64,000 bases of DNA from Anaerolineales bacterium. GTDB lineage: Bacteria; Chloroflexota; Anaerolineae; 4572-78; J111. Location of the stretch: positions 310,001 through 374,000 of the forward strand of contig JACKAU010000003.1 in the NCBI GenBank assembly GCA_020634855.1, written 5' to 3'. The notes under the pieces were generated by a model, which was not told the DNA's origin, did no database searches, and was given only the letters and a program-made list of their open reading frames with translations. The stretch's first letter is position 1; each line of letters starts with the position of its first letter. The position numbers were made by a program, and so were the translations under genes. Shown here piece by piece: positions 25,349-34,419 of this stretch.

Positions 25349-26725
25349 CTAACACTCAATCACATTGACCGCCAGGCCGCCTCTGGCGGTCTCTTTATAT
25401 TTCGTCTTCATATCCGCGCCGGTCTGGCGCATAGTCTTGATGACCTTATCCAGCGAAACATAATGCGTCCCGTCACCGCGTAGGGCGATACGAGCCGCGT
25501 TGATAGCTTTGACCGCGGCCATCGCATTACGCTCGATGCAGGGGATTTGCACCAACCCGCCGACCGGATCGCAGGTCAAACCTAAATTATGCTCCATACC
25601 GATTTCGGCGGCGTTTTCGACCTGCGCCGGCGTGCCGCCCCGTACTTCGGCCAGCGCAGCGGCAGCCATCGAGCAGGCCACGCCCACCTCGCCCTGGCAG
25701 CCGACATCCGCCCCAGAAATCGAAGCGTTCTCTTTGTACAGGATGCCGATCGCCCCGGCCGTCAGCAGAAAGCGGACAATGCTGTCGTCATCGGCCTCGT
25801 GCCAAAAGCGCTGCCAGTAGTGCAGCACCGCCGGAATGATGCCCGCCGCGCCGTTGGTCGGCGCAGTGACCACCCGCCCGCCGGCCGCGTTTTCCTCGTT
25901 GACCGCCAGCGCGTATAGATTGACCCAATCCATCACGTTCAGCGGATCACGTAGTGCGGCTTCCCGTTGGTTGGTTAGGTGGCGATGGAGCGCCGCCGCC
26001 CGCCGTTTGACCTTGAGGACGCCGGGCAGCGTTCCTTCGGTATGACAGCCGTGCTCGACACAGGCTTGCATCACATGCCAGATATGAAGCAACCCGGCCC
26101 GAACATCGGCTTCGCTGCGCCAACTTTTTTCATTTTCAAGCATCACCTGACTGATAGACAGATGGTGCGTTTGACAGAGAGTCAGTAGCTCGGCGCCGGT
26201 CTTGAAGGGGTAAGGCAATGGGGTGTCATCGAGTTTGATCCGGTCTGCTCCTGTAGCCGTCTCATCGACCACAAAGCCGCCGCCAACCGAGTAGTAAACT
26301 TTGCTGACCAGGTCAACCCCGGCGGCATCGAGTGCGGTAAAACGCATACCGTTGGGATGGTAGGGCAGCGATTTGCGATGAAAGAGCAGGTGCTGCTTCT
26401 CATGATACACAATGGGATGTGTACCCAACAACACCATCCGCTTCTCACTGCGGATATAGGCCAACCGCTCATCGACGGCGGCGATTTCAACCTGCTCAGG
26501 CGTGTCGCCCTCCAGGCCCAGCAGCACGGCTTTATCACTGCCGTGACCGCGCCCGGTCGCGCCGAGCGAGCCGAACAGTTCGGATTTGACGGCATGAGTT
26601 GGGTCTAGCTGCCCGCTTTCGGCCAGCCCCAGCGCAAACTGCCGGGCCGCCCGCATCGGGCCGACGGTGTGGGAACTGGACGGACCGATACCTATTTTAA
26701 ATAAATCGAAAACACTGATTGCCAT
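25349..26725 (-). CDS. sdaA: L-serine dehydratase (iron-sulfur type, single chain)
   Basis: 458 aa, converting L-serine to pyruvate and ammonia. The N-terminal KIGIGPSSSHTVGPMRAARQ is diagnostic; the Fe-S cluster cysteines are expected in GADVGCQGEVGVACSM and LTCDPVGGLVQIPCIERN. Both halves are fused in one chain, as in E. coli SdaA. It lies 83 nt after kduD, so it may be transcribed with the hexuronate operon, both feeding pyruvate. It converges on the CDF gene with a 4-nt gap. Confidence 0.95.
   Translation of the reverse strand: MAISVFDLFKIGIGPSSSHTVGPMRAARQFALGLAESGQLDPTHAVKSELFGSLGATGRGHGSDKAVLLGLEGDTPEQVEIAAVDERLAYIRSEKRMVLLGTHPIVYHEKQHLLFHRKSLPYHPNGMRFTALDAAGVDLVSKVYYSVGGGFVVDETATGADRIKLDDTPLPYPFKTGAELLTLCQTHHLSISQVMLENEKSWRSEADVRAGLLHIWHVMQACVEHGCHTEGTLPGVLKVKRRAAALHRHLTNQREAALRDPLNVMDWVNLYALAVNEENAAGGRVVTAPTNGAAGIIPAVLHYWQRFWHEADDDSIVRFLLTAGAIGILYKENASISGADVGCQGEVGVACSMAAAALAEVRGGTPAQVENAAEIGMEHNLGLTCDPVGGLVQIPCIERNAMAAVKAINAARIALRGDGTHYVSLDKVIKTMRQTGADMKTKYKETARGGLAVNVIEC
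25367..25391 (+). terminator. Hairpin terminator for the CDF gene inside the sdaA 3' end
   Basis: GACCGCCAG and CTGGCGGTC arms followed on the plus strand by CTCTTTATATTT. It lies in coding sequence of sdaA, 22 nt after the CDF stop. Confidence 0.45.
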
Positions 26726-26808
26726 ATTAAAATTATTCTAACAGGATTAGGCGTTGAGGCAAAACACAGCCCTAGCGTTCGCATCTATTAAAATCCCATC
26801 CGCTGAGG

Positions 26809-27573
26809 TTAACGAGTCAACCACCCGCCGTCGACCGGGACAATCGCGCCGTGCATATAGCGGGCCGCGTCCGAAGCCAGGAAGACCACAACACCTTTGA
26901 GATCCTCCGGAGTCCCCCATCGACCGGCCGGAATGCGACTGAGAATCGAGGCAGCGCGCTTTTCATCAGCCTGGAGAGCCGCCGTATTGTCGGTGGCCAT
27001 GTAGCCGGGGGCAATGGCGTTGACGTTGATGTTGTGGCCGGCCCACTCGTTGGCCAGCGCTCGCGTCAGGCCGGCCAAACCGCTTTTGGCCGAGGTGTAT
27101 AACAGGACAATGACGCCGCCTTGAAACGAAAGCATCGAGGCGATGTTGATAATTTTGCCGCCGCCCTGTTGTACCATCACTTTGGCCGCAGCTTGTGATA
27201 GAAAGAACACCGCTTTTAAGTTAATCTGCAGCACGTCGTCCCAGTCCGCTTCGGTAAATTCAAGAGCCGGCGCTCGGCGGATAATGCCGGCGTTGTTGAC
27301 CAGAATATCGAGACGCCCCAAGGTAACGGTAATCTGATCCACAACCGCAGTCAAATCGGCCACGTCGGCTTGTAGTAAGTCCACCGATAGATGATGATAG
27401 CGCCGGCCCACAGCCCGGACCGCCTCAGCCGTGGCCGCGCCATCACTGCGATCTAACCCGGCCACATCGGCCCCGGCTTCGGCCAGCGCCAAAGCCATTG
27501 CCTGGCCCAGTCCCCGGCCGGCGCCGGTCACCAAGGCGACGCGACCTTCCAAGTTAAATTGATCTAATTTCAT
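26809..27573 (-). CDS. kduD: 2-dehydro-3-deoxy-D-gluconate 5-dehydrogenase-like SDR
   Basis: 254-aa classical short-chain dehydrogenase: ALVTGAGRGLGQAMALALAE for NAD binding, LDILVNNAGIIRR, and the catalytic Tyr/Lys in LLYTSAKSGLAGL. It is KduD-like, interconverting 2,5-diketo-3-deoxygluconate and 2-keto-3-deoxygluconate. The assignment rests on its place 19 nt after eda in a kduI-kdgK-eda-kduD operon, which is the pathway order for unsaturated galacturonate breakdown. Confidence 0.88.
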   Translation of the reverse strand: MKLDQFNLEGRVALVTGAGRGLGQAMALALAEAGADVAGLDRSDGAATAEAVRAVGRRYHHLSVDLLQADVADLTAVVDQITVTLGRLDILVNNAGIIRRAPALEFTEADWDDVLQINLKAVFFLSQAAAKVMVQQGGGKIINIASMLSFQGGVIVLLYTSAKSGLAGLTRALANEWAGHNINVNAIAPGYMATDNTAALQADEKRAASILSRIPAGRWGTPEDLKGVVVFLASDAARYMHGAIVPVDGGWLTR

Positions 27574-27592
27574 CGTTCCTCCCTATTTTATC

Positions 27593-28264
27593 CTATCCAC
27601 GAGCGGCCTGGACCCAGGCCAGACACTGCCCCGTTTGGCGGGTTAGACCATCAAAATCACGGTCGCTGATAACCTGCGTTGAGATTAACTTACTGCCCAT
27701 CCCTACCGCCGCCGCACCGGCTGTGATCCACTCAGTAATACTGGCTGCCGTCGCATCGACCCCGCCGGTCGGCATCAGCCGGTGCCAGGGACAGGGGGCC
27801 ATCGCCGCCTTGATGAAGCCCGGCCCGCCAACCGACTCGCCGGGGAAAATCTTGCAGATCTCGGCTCCGGCTTCTTCCGCCGTGGCAATCTCCGTTTCGG
27901 TAGCGCAGCCGGGCAGATAGGCAATCTTGCGCCGGTTGCACAGCCGGGTAATCTCCGGGTTGAAATTGGGGCCGACGATAAAGTTGGCCCCCCCGGCGAT
28001 GAACAGCGCCGCAGTGGGCGCATCCTGAATGGAGCCGATACCTAGAATAATAGAGGGATCGGCCTTGGCGACGTGGCGAGCCAGTTCAACGAAGACCGGG
28101 TAGGCCATCGGGCCGCGGTTGGTGAATTCAATCAGTTTGGCTCCCCCGGCGGCACAGGCGGTGACAATGTCCACCGCCACATCGAGGTCGTCGTGGTAGA
28201 ACAGCGGCAGCAGGCCGGTGGCCAGCAGTTGGTTATAAACGTCGAGACGCATGATGTGGGGCAT
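27593..28264 (-). CDS. eda: KDPG/KHG aldolase
   Basis: 223-aa class I aldolase splitting 2-keto-3-deoxy-6-phosphogluconate into pyruvate and glyceraldehyde 3-phosphate. The Schiff-base lysine is expected in CKIFPGESVGGPGF; KLIEFTNRGPMAYP holds the conserved catalytic glutamate, and LMPTGGVDA the phosphate-binding loop. It lies between kdgK and kduD. Confidence 0.92.
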   Translation of the reverse strand: MPHIMRLDVYNQLLATGLLPLFYHDDLDVAVDIVTACAAGGAKLIEFTNRGPMAYPVFVELARHVAKADPSIILGIGSIQDAPTAALFIAGGANFIVGPNFNPEITRLCNRRKIAYLPGCATETEIATAEEAGAEICKIFPGESVGGPGFIKAAMAPCPWHRLMPTGGVDATAASITEWITAGAAAVGMGSKLISTQVISDRDFDGLTRQTGQCLAWVQAARG

Positions 28265-28281
28265 TGGAGATGTCCTTTCCT

Positions 28282-29304
28282 TTATCTACTAATCCGGCCG
28301 GAACCATCGCCGGACATGAGTTGTTCCACTTCGGCGACAGTGACCAGATTGTTGTCGCCGGGGATGGTATGTTTGAGACAGGCCGCGGCAGTGGCGAAGC
28401 GCAGGGCATAGAGCGGTTCGTCCGGCCGGCGGCGCAGGCCGTAAATCAGCCCGGCCGTAAAGGCGTCGCCCCCACCGATCCGATCAATAATCGGCGTCAG
28501 GTTATAGCTCGGCCCAATGTAAAATTGGCCGGCTTGCCAGAGGGCAGCCGACCAGAGGTTATGGCTGGCCGAATGAGACTCGCGGGCGGTGAAGGCGATG
28601 GTGGTCAGTTTAGGGCAGCGGGCCGCCAACTGCTCAGCCACGAAACGGGTTTGCTCCCCTGCGTCATCGGCTAGGTCGGGCGCTTTGATGCCAAACATCG
28701 TTTCGACCGTCTCCGGGTTGCCAATCACGATGTCACCCATAGCGACCAGTTCGGGCATCACCTCGGCGGACGATTTGCCCCATTTCCAGAGCGCGTGCCG
28801 GTAGTTGAGGTCGCAGGAGATGGTCAGGCCCAGGGATTGAGCAAGGGTGATGGCTTCGCGACAGGCCGCGGCCGCAGTGGGCGTGAGCGCCGGCGTAATG
28901 CCCGACCAGTGACACCAATCGGCGTCCGCAAACGCCGCCGGCCAATCGATCATCCCCGGTTCGAGCGCCGCAAAGCTAGACCCGGCCCGATCATAGATGA
29001 CCTTACTGCCGCGCTGCGCGGCCCCCTTTTCGACAAAATAGATACCCAGCCGGTCGCCGCCGCGCAGCACGTGATCGGTGCCGACGCGGTGCCGGCGCAA
29101 TGACCCCAGGCAGGCTTCGGCTAGATCGTTGTGGGGCAACCGTGTCACATACTCCGTGGCCTCACCGAAATGCGCTAAAGAGATGGCGACGTTGGCTTCG
29201 GCGCCGCCATAGATGACTTCAAAGGTATGGGCCTGGGTAAAGCGTTCGAAGCCCGGCGGTCCCAGCCGCAGCATGATTTCGCCAAAGGTCACGATTTTTT
29301 TCAT
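28282..29304 (-). CDS. kdgK: 2-keto-3-deoxygluconate kinase (PfkB family)
   Basis: 340-aa ribokinase-type sugar kinase. VTFGEIMLRLGPPGFERF starts the fold, YGGAEANVAISLAHFG binds sugar, and IDRIGGGDAFTAGLIYGL holds the anion hole and catalytic aspartate. It phosphorylates 2-keto-3-deoxygluconate to KDPG, the substrate of the aldolase gene 17 nt downstream. The leader contains repeat copy B, ending 20 nt from the start. Confidence 0.92.
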   Translation of the reverse strand: MKKIVTFGEIMLRLGPPGFERFTQAHTFEVIYGGAEANVAISLAHFGEATEYVTRLPHNDLAEACLGSLRRHRVGTDHVLRGGDRLGIYFVEKGAAQRGSKVIYDRAGSSFAALEPGMIDWPAAFADADWCHWSGITPALTPTAAAACREAITLAQSLGLTISCDLNYRHALWKWGKSSAEVMPELVAMGDIVIGNPETVETMFGIKAPDLADDAGEQTRFVAEQLAARCPKLTTIAFTARESHSASHNLWSAALWQAGQFYIGPSYNLTPIIDRIGGGDAFTAGLIYGLRRRPDEPLYALRFATAAACLKHTIPGDNNLVTVAEVEQLMSGDGSGRISR

Positions 29305-29323
29305 TACAGAGTCTTTCCCTTGA

Positions 29324-29392
29324 AAGTAAAGTCTGGAGCGTCAAAGTTGACTTTGACCTTGCCGTGATTGACAAAGCCAGCTTTGTCGCTCC
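29324..29392 (-). repeat. Structured leader repeat, copy B
   Basis: Same element as at 5138-5209. Hairpins GACAAAGC-CA-GCTTTGTC (29370-29387) and GTCAAAGT-TG-ACTTTGAC (29340-29357) have perfect 8-bp stems. In this copy the outer GGAGC/GCTCC arms also pair, giving a three-way junction. It lies between kduI and kdgK. Confidence 0.82.
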
Positions 29393-29412
29393 TATTCCCG
29401 ATGGTAAGTTTA

Positions 29413-30210
29413 TCACAGCGACTCCATCGGCACCGGGTCCATATCGGTAAAGGCTTGATTTTCGCCGGCCATAGCCCAGATGAAGGTATAGCTGCCGGTG
29501 CCCATGCCGCTGTGGATGGACCAACTGGGTGAAATCACCACCTCGCGGTCGCGCATCACCAGATGGCGGGTTTCGCCGGCTTCGCCCATCAGATGAAAAA
29601 CCACGTTGTCGGCTTCGATGTCGAAGTAACAGTAGATCTCCATCCGGCGGGCATGGACGTGAGCCGGCATCGTGTTCCACATATTGCCCGGCTTCAGCAG
29701 GGTCATCCCCATCACAATTTGACAGCTTTGTACGCCTTCGGGATGAATGTATTTGTAGATGGTGCGCTTGTTGCTATTCAGCGCATCGCCTAGATGAACC
29801 GGTGCCGCGTCCTCGATCCTAAGCTGGACGGTCGGATAGGTGGTGTGGGCCGGCGCGCTAAAGAGGTAGAATTGGGCCGGGCGGCTCGTATCCATACTGC
29901 TAAACACCACCTCGCGCTTGCCCTGACCAACATACAAGGCGTCCCGTTTGGCTAAGGTAAACGCCTCGCCGTCAACGGTAATCTTCCCCTCGCCGCCGAT
30001 ATTAATAATACCCACTTCACGGCGTTCGAGAAAATAGTCGGCGGCCAACTCATGTTTATCGGCAGCCAGAACGACCGATTTGGTGGTGGGTACGGCTCCA
30101 CCTACGATCACCCGATCGATATGGGAATAAACCAGATTTAGTTGGTTGGGCTCGAACAGGTCGCCGATATGAAAGTTGGCTCGTAATTCATCGGTGGTCA
30201 TTCGCTTCAC
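29413..30210 (-). CDS. kduI: 5-keto-4-deoxyuronate isomerase
   Basis: 265 aa, a cupin-type isomerase converting 5-keto-4-deoxyuronate to 2,5-diketo-3-deoxygluconate. TTDELRANFHIGDLF and VYSHIDRVIVGGAVPT are characteristic; the zinc-binding histidines are expected in WNTMPAHVHARRMEIYCYF. First gene of the hexuronate operon. No pectate lyase or oligogalacturonide transporter is in the window. Confidence 0.95.
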   Translation of the reverse strand: MKRMTTDELRANFHIGDLFEPNQLNLVYSHIDRVIVGGAVPTTKSVVLAADKHELAADYFLERREVGIINIGGEGKITVDGEAFTLAKRDALYVGQGKREVVFSSMDTSRPAQFYLFSAPAHTTYPTVQLRIEDAAPVHLGDALNSNKRTIYKYIHPEGVQSCQIVMGMTLLKPGNMWNTMPAHVHARRMEIYCYFDIEADNVVFHLMGEAGETRHLVMRDREVVISPSWSIHSGMGTGSYTFIWAMAGENQAFTDMDPVPMESL

Positions 30211-30473
30211 ACTGAACCAATCTTAGGCCATAGTGGGAATTGCTGCCCCCCACCCAGATTTCTTCTTTTTTGCCGTTATTCATGCTATACTTCTTCAGTG
30301 TATGATCGTTGTTGTTTGGATTGACCCACATCACCTCGGGCTGCTCTATCACTTCTGCACTGCCGGCAAAACTCCCTAACGATATCCTTGATGCTAAAAC
30401 ACGATGTGGGTGTACGTCAATCCACCCTTTGCTAACACGTCTATTTGACAAATCTTACGAGTTAAGCGGACCA

Positions 30474-32225
30474 ATGGCGGACGAAATCAAGACGATTGGA
30501 AATTTTCTACAGGAATTAAGCAACCTCCGTCAAGAGGTGACAGAACTGAAGGCGCTTAGTGCCGATCAAGAAGGTACGATTATGCCGCATCGTGATATAG
30601 AGGCTCGCCTCGCCAGTTTATATGCCAATGGGCAGGATCAGTTCGATGATGCGTTGATCGAAAGTGAAAAACGGTACAGCCAACTGCTGGAGTCGGTTAC
30701 CGATTATATTTACCGGGTGCGCTTTGAAAACGGCGTCCCGGTTGATACCCGGCATGGGCCTAACTGCGTGGCGGTTACCGGCTACACCTCGGAAGAGTAT
30801 GAGGCCAACCCGGAGTTGTGGTACCAGATGATCCACGAGGCCGATCGGCGTCCGGTTCTGAAGCAGATTATTAAACTCAGGCTAGGTGAATTCGCGTCGC
30901 CGATTGAGCATCGAATTATCCACAAAGACGGAACGATCCGCTGGGTTAGAAACGCGACAATACTGCGGAAGGATGAAGAAGGTCAGGTTATCTCCTACGA
31001 CGGCCTGATTACCGATATCACCGAGCGCAAACGCACCGAAGAAGCCCTGCGAGAACGGGAAGAACAACTTCAACTGGCGATTGTTGGCTCCCGGGGCGGG
31101 ATCTGGATGATCCGATTTGATCCACATAATCCTGACCGGCCCATCCCCGATGAAATTTATCTATCCTCCCAAATGAAGCAATTTATCGGGTTTGATGACG
31201 ATGAATTTCCCAATTCGATTGAAGCCTGGGAAAACCGCATTTTGCCCGAAGATGTAGACCTGCTTCGCCGCAGCGGCCGTGACCATTTGACCGGTCAGAG
31301 CGATATCTACGAGCAAGAATACCGTATCCGGCATAAAGATGGCAGCCTACGCTGGCTCTATACCCGGGGCCGGCTTCAGCCGGATGAAGAGGGTCGCCCA
31401 AGCCAATGGGTCGGCATAGTGTGGGATATCACGGAACGCAAACGGCTGCAAGAACGGCTGGAAGCCATCTACCGTTTGGGGCAGGAGCTAGCCCTACTGC
31501 GAGACGAGGCCGCTATTGCCGCCCAGGTGCTGACGACCGCCGCCAGCACCCTCCAGGTCGATAACGCCAGTTATGGTCTAATGGATGAGATCACCGGTAA
31601 ATTACGATACTGTTATTATTTAGTGGACGGAGAACTGCAAACCATCGAACTGTACCTGCCGCTGGTTGACCGAACCCTTAGCGATATTGGGGTGGCGGTA
31701 CTCCAAGAAGGCCGGCTCATCAACGTGGCCGATACTCACAGCGACAATCGCTATCTGTCCAAATTATCCAAATGGGCCGGTCGCTCAGAGTTGGCGGCGC
31801 CGATGAAGATCGGTGAGCGAGTGATCGGAGTGCTGCACGCTACCAGTGTCGAGCCGCGCCACTTTTCGGCGGAAGATGAGCAGTTGTTGCAAACGTTGGC
31901 CGACCAGACGGCAGTGGCCATTGAGAATGCACGCTTGTACGAGGAGATTCAACGCCGGGTGCAGGAACTAACCCTGCTTAACGAACAGACCGAGATGCTA
32001 CGCCAGGCCGCGGCTGCCCTGACGTCAAGCCTCAATTTAGATCAGGTGTTGGAAACCATTCTGACTTATCTTGGAACAGGTGGTACCCTACGACAGCGCC
32101 TGCGTCTTTCTATGGGAAGCCGAAGGGCTGCGCGCTGTGGCGGCCCGGGGGTTTGCGACTCAAGATCAAATCATCGGCGAGCATTACTCGACCGATCGAC
32201 CGGCGTATCAGGAGATCAAAAATAA
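30474..32225 (+). CDS. PAS-PAS-GAF sensor part of a frameshifted histidine kinase
   Basis: The sensory half of a hybrid-length kinase. From MADEIKTIGNF there are a coiled-coil start, two PAS domains (about 60-185 and 190-325; HKDGTIRWVRNATILRKDEEG and HKDGSLRWLYTRGRLQPDE) and a GAF domain (about 330-480; LQTLADQTAVAIENARL). A second GAF begins but the frame is lost near 32070: TAT-C-TTG-GAA here against CAT-TTG-GAA in the paralog at 35321. Removing one C restores a continuous protein with the ORF at 32071-33267. Residues after about 533 are out-of-frame readings. Either a true mutation or a sequencing error. Confidence 0.8.
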   Translation: MADEIKTIGNFLQELSNLRQEVTELKALSADQEGTIMPHRDIEARLASLYANGQDQFDDALIESEKRYSQLLESVTDYIYRVRFENGVPVDTRHGPNCVAVTGYTSEEYEANPELWYQMIHEADRRPVLKQIIKLRLGEFASPIEHRIIHKDGTIRWVRNATILRKDEEGQVISYDGLITDITERKRTEEALREREEQLQLAIVGSRGGIWMIRFDPHNPDRPIPDEIYLSSQMKQFIGFDDDEFPNSIEAWENRILPEDVDLLRRSGRDHLTGQSDIYEQEYRIRHKDGSLRWLYTRGRLQPDEEGRPSQWVGIVWDITERKRLQERLEAIYRLGQELALLRDEAAIAAQVLTTAASTLQVDNASYGLMDEITGKLRYCYYLVDGELQTIELYLPLVDRTLSDIGVAVLQEGRLINVADTHSDNRYLSKLSKWAGRSELAAPMKIGERVIGVLHATSVEPRHFSAEDEQLLQTLADQTAVAIENARLYEEIQRRVQELTLLNEQTEMLRQAAAALTSSLNLDQVLETILTYLGTGGTLRQRLRLSMGSRRAARCGGPGVCDSRSNHRRALLDRSTGVSGDQK

Positions 32226-33267
32226 CAACCACGCTCTAATGCTAACCAGCGTGATGCAAGGGCTGTGCGACATCGACAGCATTCCGGGTTGGCTGGGTAT
32301 TCCGCTGCTGCTGCGAGGTAAAATTATCGGCTATCTTACGCTCGATAACCAGCAAACCGCCATCTATGATCAAAGCCAACGCTCGTTTGCCCAAGCCTTT
32401 GCCAACCAGGCCGCAGCGGCGATTCAAAACGCCCGGTTATATGAGTCGGAACGTGAGCAGCATCGCCAACTGCAGCAGTCGCACGCCCAACTGATTCAAG
32501 TGGAGAAGATGGCGGCGTTAGGCCGGCTGGTGGCTTCGGTGGCGCATGAAGTTAACAATCCTCTTCAGGCCACTCAGAATGCCTTGATGCTGCTCGAAAT
32601 GGAACTAGACGGCCCCCAGCGCCCGGATAAAGTTACCTATCACCTTAATATTACCCGTACTGAGATTGATCGCATCTCCAGTATTGTTCACCGCATGCGC
32701 GAATTTTACAGCCCGCTGCGGTTAAAACGCCCTAGCCAATCGGCCAACGGTGATGCCATTGACGATTTCTACCGGTCAACCAATGATGAACTCCAACCCA
32801 TTGATCTGCATGCTATCCTGGAAAGTGTATTACAACTGACTAATAAACAACTCCAACACCACCACATTGCTATTGCCCGCACCTGGTCTAGAAATATCCC
32901 CCTCCTGCACGGCAACGCCGATCAACTCAAACAAGTGTGCTTAAACCTCATTCTCAATGCCATCGATGCTATGAGCGGGCAGGCGGGAACGTTGCACGTA
33001 CGCACCGCCCCGGTACATGCCCATCTCCATGAAAATCGATTGCAGCCGGCCGTTCGCCTGGAGTTCAGCGATACCGGCCCAGGCATGCCGCCCGAGGTCT
33101 TGTCTCGGCTGTTTGAGCCATTCTTTACGACTAAAGAGCAAGGTTCAGGGTTGGGATTATTCGTTTGCTACAAGATTGTCGAAGCCCATCATGGCCGGCT
33201 ACATGTCGAAAGTCATATGGGTTTGGGGACCACCTTCACTATCCTACTACCTGTAGTTCAACCTTAA
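32071..33267 (+). CDS. GAF-HisKA-HATPase part of the frameshifted histidine kinase
   Basis: 398 codons from a TTG that is probably not a real start. It holds the rest of the second GAF domain (EQVVPYDSACVFLWEAEG...), the HisKA dimerisation helix with VASVAHEVNNPLQATQNAL (phospho-acceptor His) and the ATPase domain (N-box NLILNAIDAM, FSDTGPGMP, EPFFTTKEQGSGLGLFV). The kinase core is closest in style to that at 58032-60014. The OmpR-type regulator starts 9 nt downstream and is the likely partner. Confidence 0.82.
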   Translation: MEQVVPYDSACVFLWEAEGLRAVAARGFATQDQIIGEHYSTDRPAYQEIKNNNHALMLTSVMQGLCDIDSIPGWLGIPLLLRGKIIGYLTLDNQQTAIYDQSQRSFAQAFANQAAAAIQNARLYESEREQHRQLQQSHAQLIQVEKMAALGRLVASVAHEVNNPLQATQNALMLLEMELDGPQRPDKVTYHLNITRTEIDRISSIVHRMREFYSPLRLKRPSQSANGDAIDDFYRSTNDELQPIDLHAILESVLQLTNKQLQHHHIAIARTWSRNIPLLHGNADQLKQVCLNLILNAIDAMSGQAGTLHVRTAPVHAHLHENRLQPAVRLEFSDTGPGMPPEVLSRLFEPFFTTKEQGSGLGLFVCYKIVEAHHGRLHVESHMGLGTTFTILLPVVQP

Positions 33268-33276
33268 GGAGATGAT

Positions 33277-34128
33277 ATGACGTCACCGGCTCGCATTTTA
33301 GTGGTGGACGACGAGGAAAATATTCGATCTTCACTACAAGAGATGTTAAGCCTCACCGGCTATAATGTCATCGCCGTTGAGAGCGGCGAAGCCGCCTTGA
33401 AGCTCATTGCCGGTCAGGAGAAATTTGACTTGGCCTTAATCGATATCAAACTCGAAGGGTTGACCGGCATCGAAGTCTTGGCGATGCTCCGCCGCTTGAC
33501 CCCGGAAACCGTGGTTATTATTCTTACAGCCAATGCTTCGCTTGAAACGGCGGTTGAGGCGCTACGCTATGGCGCGCACGATTATCTTTTCAAACCATGC
33601 AAACCAACCGAACTCCAGGAAAGCATCGAACGAGGATTACGCAATCGCCAGCCGGAACTGCGTCAACAGGCGCTGCTGCACCAGCTTGATTTTCTAGCCA
33701 GCAACCTGGAAGATATTCGATCTACTTTGGGGGGCAATAAAGATGGCGAGCCGTTCCTGGCTGATTTTGACAATACCGCTGCTGTACCCTCACCGCCGGC
33801 TGAGGATAATCCGTCGCAGCCGCGCTTTTTGCAGCGCGGCCGGCTTACATTAGATTTTTTGCGTCATGCCGTCACCCTCGACGGCCAGCTAATTGACCTC
33901 AGCCCGACTGAGTTCGATCTGCTGGCTTATTTGATCCAGCAGGCCCCTCGCGTTGTGTCCCCGCAAGAGTTAACCATCAACGTAAAAAAATATGAAACCG
34001 ATGAGTGGGCGGCCAACGAAGCCGTACGCCAGAATATCTACCGCATCCGCCAAAAAATCAAAGAATTCAACAATGATATCGACATCATCAGAACCGTGCG
34101 TGGAGTTGGTTACACTATCGAGGAATAA
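33277..34128 (+). CDS. Response regulator with winged-helix DNA-binding domain
   Basis: 283 aa. Receiver domain at about 1-125 with D11-D12 and phospho-acceptor D56 (LALIDIKLEG), a linker, and an OmpR/PhoB winged helix at about 185-283 (IDLSPTEFDLLAYLIQ, NIYRIRQKIKEF, RTVRGVGYTIEE). It follows the frameshifted kinase by 9 nt. A very similar layout is found in the regulator at 57214. An intrinsic terminator lies 70 nt downstream. Confidence 0.92.
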   Translation: MTSPARILVVDDEENIRSSLQEMLSLTGYNVIAVESGEAALKLIAGQEKFDLALIDIKLEGLTGIEVLAMLRRLTPETVVIILTANASLETAVEALRYGAHDYLFKPCKPTELQESIERGLRNRQPELRQQALLHQLDFLASNLEDIRSTLGGNKDGEPFLADFDNTAAVPSPPAEDNPSQPRFLQRGRLTLDFLRHAVTLDGQLIDLSPTEFDLLAYLIQQAPRVVSPQELTINVKKYETDEWAANEAVRQNIYRIRQKIKEFNNDIDIIRTVRGVGYTIEE

Positions 34129-34135
34129 TCAGGGG

Positions 34136-34182
34136 TTAGGAATCAGGAGTCAGGAATTAGCTAGCCTTTCCCTGATTCCTAA
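34136..34182. repeat. TTAGGAATCAGG inverted word repeat
   Basis: TTAGGAATCAGG and CCTGATTCCTAA arms (12 bp) with repeated TCAGGA words between. Intergenic repeat directly after the response regulator gene. Confidence 0.55.
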
Positions 34183-34197
34183 TTTCATAGGAGAGGA

Positions 34198-34226
34198 GGT
34201 CGGCCCTTTTAGCCGGCCTTTTTTAT
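34198..34226 (+). terminator. Intrinsic terminator after the OmpR-type regulator
   Basis: AGGTCGGC and GCCGGCCT arms (one G-T pair), seven-base loop, then TTTTTTA. Confidence 0.7.
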
Positions 34227-34327
34227 TGACCAAGGTTCATCTTTATCACAAAACTGTGACGGAAGTGTAATGGAGTTCTCACGGCACAAAAAATATTTTG
34301 TATTATCATATATTATAGCACATCTTA

Positions 34328-34363
34328 TGGACGCGCTGTTAGGCAGGTCTTATAATCCTGCCT
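34328..34363 (+). promoter_or_regulatory. Promoter with an operator-like palindrome over the -10 box
   Basis: TGGACG (34328-34333), 17-nt spacer and TATAAT (34351-34356). The -10 box is the centre of an inverted repeat AGGCAGG...CCTGCCT (34341-34363), where a bound repressor would block polymerase. It probably serves the gene at 34496. Confidence 0.5.
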
Positions 34364-34419
34364 GGGAGAGATACGTTAACAGCTAAATAAACATAGAGAG
34401 AGAGCGAGGACGTTTTAGG

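Noticed and set aside
30309..30473. N-terminal 55-residue extension of the PAS/GAF kinase
   Set aside because: Does not look like a folded domain and lies in the divergent promoter region; MADEIKTIGNF is the likelier start.
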